DNA of 64,000 nt from Crossiella sp. CA-258035 (GTDB taxonomy: Bacteria; Actinomycetota; Actinomycetes; Mycobacteriales; Pseudonocardiaceae), in assembly GCF_030064675.1 (NCBI RefSeq), contig NZ_CP116413.1:1335001-1399000 (forward strand), read 5' to 3'. A program made the position numbers and the translations under genes. The stretch's first letter is position 1; every line of letters starts with the position of its first letter. Below the pieces are notes generated by a model that saw only the letters and a list, made by a program, of their open reading frames with translations, had not been told where the DNA came from and did not search any database. This document shows, in pieces, positions 60,318 through 64,000 of this stretch.

Positions 60318-60944
60318 TCAGTTCGTGAGTGCGCCGTGCAGGAAGAAGTCGACGACCTCGTCGATCTCCGGTTCGCTGAGCTGCTTGGGCGTCCCGCCCA
60401 GTCCGCTGGAGATGACCAGGCCGAACAGGAACCGCACCGCCTGCTCCGGCGGCACGCGCAGCCGCCCGGCGTCCGCGCCGATCAGCTCGGCCACCGCGGT
60501 CAGCACCGGCCGGAAGTGGGCCATGTCCTCGTTCTTCTTGGTCTGCGCGCGGTGCTTGGCGTCGTCGAGCCGGTAACCGCTGGTGGCCAGGGCGCTGAGC
60601 ACCGAGCCCATCCGGAAGAAGTAGGCGTCCATGGTCCCCACCGCCGCGGCCAGCCGCCGGTCCAGCCGACCCTCGGCCGGGATCACGGCCAGCTGCTCGA
60701 CCAGCTCGTCCACCCGCAGCGCTGCCTCGACGCAGGCGGCGATCAGCTCGGACTTGTCAGCGAAGGCCCGGAACACGGTGCCCTCGGCGATTCCGGCCGC
60801 CTTGGCGATCTGGCTGGTGGTCACGTTGAGACCGTGCGTGGCCAGCAGCGGCAGCGTGCTGCGCACGATCTCCGCCCGCCGCTGCTCGGGACTCATCGCC
60901 GGCGCCCGCCGCCGCCTGCCCGCGCCTTCTCCGTCCACCACCAT
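60318..60944 (-). CDS. TetR family regulator of the exporter operon
   Basis: A 208-aa protein with HTH about 20-65 (IVRSTLPLLATHGLNVTTSQ, IAEGTVFRAFADKSEL). Start ATG 60944 lies 12 bp from a perfect 18-bp palindrome. The C-terminal domain resembles those of drug-sensing TetR proteins. Confidence 0.92.
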   Translation of the reverse strand: MVVDGEGAGRRRRAPAMSPEQRRAEIVRSTLPLLATHGLNVTTSQIAKAAGIAEGTVFRAFADKSELIAACVEAALRVDELVEQLAVIPAEGRLDRRLAAAVGTMDAYFFRMGSVLSALATSGYRLDDAKHRAQTKKNEDMAHFRPVLTAVAELIGADAGRLRVPPEQAVRFLFGLVISSGLGGTPKQLSEPEIDEVVDFFLHGALTN

Positions 60945-60956
60945 GCCACCAACTTA

Positions 60957-60974
60957 TGAGTGAGTGCTCACTCA
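60957..60974. promoter_or_regulatory. TetR operator
   Basis: TGAGTGAG-TG-CTCACTCA, perfect, directly upstream of the TetR gene of the exporter operon. Confidence 0.8.
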
Positions 60975-61004
60975 GTCAACCCGGTACCACCCCCCACCGA
61001 CATT

Positions 61005-61024
61005 CCCCGCCCCACCCCGCCCCC
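61005..61024 (-). promoter_or_regulatory. G-quadruplex-forming sequence upstream of ssb
   Basis: The plus strand reads C4-G-C4-A-C4-G-C5, so the minus strand has four G-runs with 1-nt loops. It lies in a 150-bp, strongly G-poor tract (about 60985-61135) with more C-runs at about 61063-61105. The ssb gene starts 120 bp downstream. Confidence 0.6.
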
Positions 61025-61145
61025 AAGATCCGCACTTCTCCACAACCCACCACCTGTCAACACCCCCACCGCCCCGCCTTTCCCCCACCCCAACCCCCAC
61101 AAAACTCATCCCCAACACCCCTCCCACCCCCAAGGAGCCCTCCCC

Positions 61146-62079
61146 GTGTTCGAGACCCCGTCACCGTCATCGGCCGCATCAACAGCGAGATCCGCGTCCG
61201 GCACACCGCGAGCAACGCCCGCGTGGCCGGCTTCCGCCTGGTCAGCCGCTCCCGCCGCTACGACAAGGACCGCCAGGAGTGGACCAACGGCGACTCCCTG
61301 TCCGTGTGGGTCAGCTGCTTCGACCAGATCGCCACCGGCGTCACCGCCACCCTCCGCCGCGGCGACCAGATCCTGGTGCACGGCGCGATGAGCACCCGCG
61401 AGTACGACGCCACCGACGGCACCCGTCGCTACTCCACCGAGCTGCGCGCCGAGGCCATCGGCCCCAACCTCCGCCACTGCACCGCCGACGTCCTCCGCCC
61501 ACCCGAGTTCGACCAGTACCTCTACGCCGACCAGTCCTTCGCCACCCCTGCTCCCGCCCCCCGCACCCCCGAACCCATCCCGCCCCCGCTCCCACCACCC
61601 CAGCCCCCGCCCACATCCCCGCACCCCGCCGCCTCAGCCCAGCCACCCTGGCCGCCAACAGCCCCGCCACCGCCCGCCGCACGGCCACCACCCCCTCCCC
61701 GCTCGCCCCCGCCACCCCAGCCCGCCCCACACCCCCGCCCGTCCCCTCGACCCACACCGCCCCGACCCCCACCGTCTCCACACCGCCCGCCGCGACGCCA
61801 GATCTCTTCGCACCCACCGCCGCACCCGACGCCGCGGCACCCCCAGCCCCCGCACCCGCCGCCCTGACGCCACGCGCTCCCAAACCGGCCCCCGCCCGCA
61901 CGACCAAGCCGCCCCGGCCCGCCACCCCCGACCCCGAGCCCGTCTCGACCGCCAGCGCCGCCGTCCGCAGAGCCGCCGCCTCCGCCCGGGCCGAGCTCGG
62001 CGGGCCCCGGGAGGGTGATCTGGAAGACGTCCTCGCCGAGTTGGACCACACCCGTCAGGAGGCCGTCCCTGTCGCCTGA
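61146..62079 (+). CDS. ssb: Single-stranded DNA-binding protein with two apparent -1 frameshifts
   Basis: GTG 61146 has AAGGAG 8 nt upstream and encodes FETP; the OB-fold (VTVIGRINSEIRVRHTASN, WVSCFDQIATGVTATLRRGD, RRYSTELRAEAIG) then lies in another frame after a C4 run at about 61155-61158. A Pro/Ala/Thr-rich linker and the C-terminal RAELGGPREGDLEDVLAELD are in a third frame, after C-runs at about 61553-61600. One base added at each C-run would restore a 311-aa protein. It binds ssDNA and is related to the second SSB of actinobacteria. Confidence 0.75.
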
Positions 62080-62249
62080 CCAGCCGAAGTCCCGATGTCC
62101 CCGAATTGCGTCATGCGGTCGAAAACGCGCGATGAGCGGTGGTGAACCCACCTAGAAGACGATCGTGGGCGGAGCCGTTCACCGAGAAGTCCGGACGCTC
62201 TCTGAGCGGATCCGCCCCACCGCCGTACGCGGCCCCCCGGGCACCGCTC

Positions 62250-62255
62250 TACGAT
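62250..62255 (+). promoter_or_regulatory. -10 element for leaderless ettA mRNA
   Basis: TACGAT ends 7 bp before the ATG of ettA, and no ribosome site precedes the ATG, so transcription probably starts at or next to the start codon. Confidence 0.45.
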
Positions 62256-62262
62256 CGCGGCC

Positions 62263-63939
<1,677 letters not shown>

Positions 63940-63951
63940 ACGGGGAACTCC

Positions 63952-64000
63952 GTGGCGGCCTTGGGCGCAGAGCGGGCGAAGAACGGCAAGGCGGGGGCAC
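63952..64000 (+). CDS. Start of a downstream gene, probably NAD-glutamate dehydrogenase (3' partial)
   Basis: GTG 63952 opens MAALGAERAKNGKAGA and remains open to the window edge. In mycobacteria the gene after ettA is the large NAD-specific gdh. The assignment rests on this gene order only. Confidence 0.45.
   Translation, partial: MAALGAERAKNGKAGA

Noticed and set aside
60956-61867. Single ORF for ssb from the ATG at 60956
   Set aside because: That ATG lies in the TetR operator without ribosome site, and the translated leader and Pro-only tail are low-complexity; the frameshift model explains start, fold and C-terminus better.

Overview
The window is high-GC actinobacterial DNA, most likely from a Pseudonocardiaceae-type actinomycete (Crossiella, Kutzneria, Actinosynnema or Saccharothrix-like; genus not decidable by eye). 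The evidence is strong G/C third-position bias, many GTG and TTG starts, ATGA/GTGA-coupled genes, an ESX-associated set (EspG, PPE-like, DUF3558 lipoproteins), SAV2177-type methyltransferases, a Spo0M homologue, and an ssb-ettA block whose order matches the mycobacterial ssb / ettA / gdh neighbourhood. There are no insertion sequences, phage genes, rRNAs or CRISPR arrays. One tRNA (Arg, UCU anticodon) is present.

Layout. 1-3.75 kb: end of a biosynthetic locus, with an adenylate-forming domain fused to an aldehyde-dehydrogenase-like domain and a coupled ThDP enzyme. 3.75-8.7 kb: orphan ESX-associated genes and lipoproteins. 8.9-14.7 kb: type II thioesterase, Spo0M, ceramidase-like membrane protein, serine hydrolase/MarR divergon, M23 peptidase. 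14.8-16.3 kb: a compact trio of a Cys-rich microprotein, a 52-aa protein and an opine/alanine-dehydrogenase-like enzyme. 16.3-19.1 kb: polar amino-acid ABC importer and a small basic protein. 19.1-25.1 kb: C39-like peptidase plus glycoside hydrolase, pyrD, SnoaL-like/SDR pair with divergent LysR. 25.3-29.8 kb: a four-gene operon of three tandem methyltransferases and a degenerate GGDEF-EAL protein. 30-35.5 kb: Tat-exported phospholipase C, DivIVA-repeat protein, two regulators, secreted lipase. 35.5-38 kb: hydrolase, HTH repressor, PadR. 38.2-40.8 kb: a coupled PLP decarboxylase/GNAT/DUF6875-like operon. 41-46.5 kb: secreted trypsin, toxin-antitoxin pair, TetR/SRPBCC/DUF4166 operon, XRE-like regulator, Sfp-type PPTase. 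46.5-53 kb: FMN reductase, MerR operon, DUF2165 protein and a 1.3-kaa STAND-WD40 protein. 53-56.3 kb: MFS and two SDRs, then tRNA-Arg. 56.5-61 kb: CopD-CtaG fusion and a DrrAB-type exporter with TetR. 61-64 kb: ssb with two apparent frameshifts, ettA, and the start of a gene that is probably gdh.

Genes acting together. The PPTase and type II thioesterase could serve carrier-protein pathways elsewhere in the genome; no carrier protein is visible here. Most regulators sit beside clear inverted-repeat operators (MarR, PadR, two TetR, MerR, a C-terminal-HTH protein), so this stretch is rich in locally autoregulated operons. The least explained loci are the ligase-ALDH/ThDP pair, the Cys-rich trio, the methyltransferase/GGDEF-EAL operon, the 22-bp repeat cluster at 32.1 kb and the start-codon hairpin at 47.2 kb.
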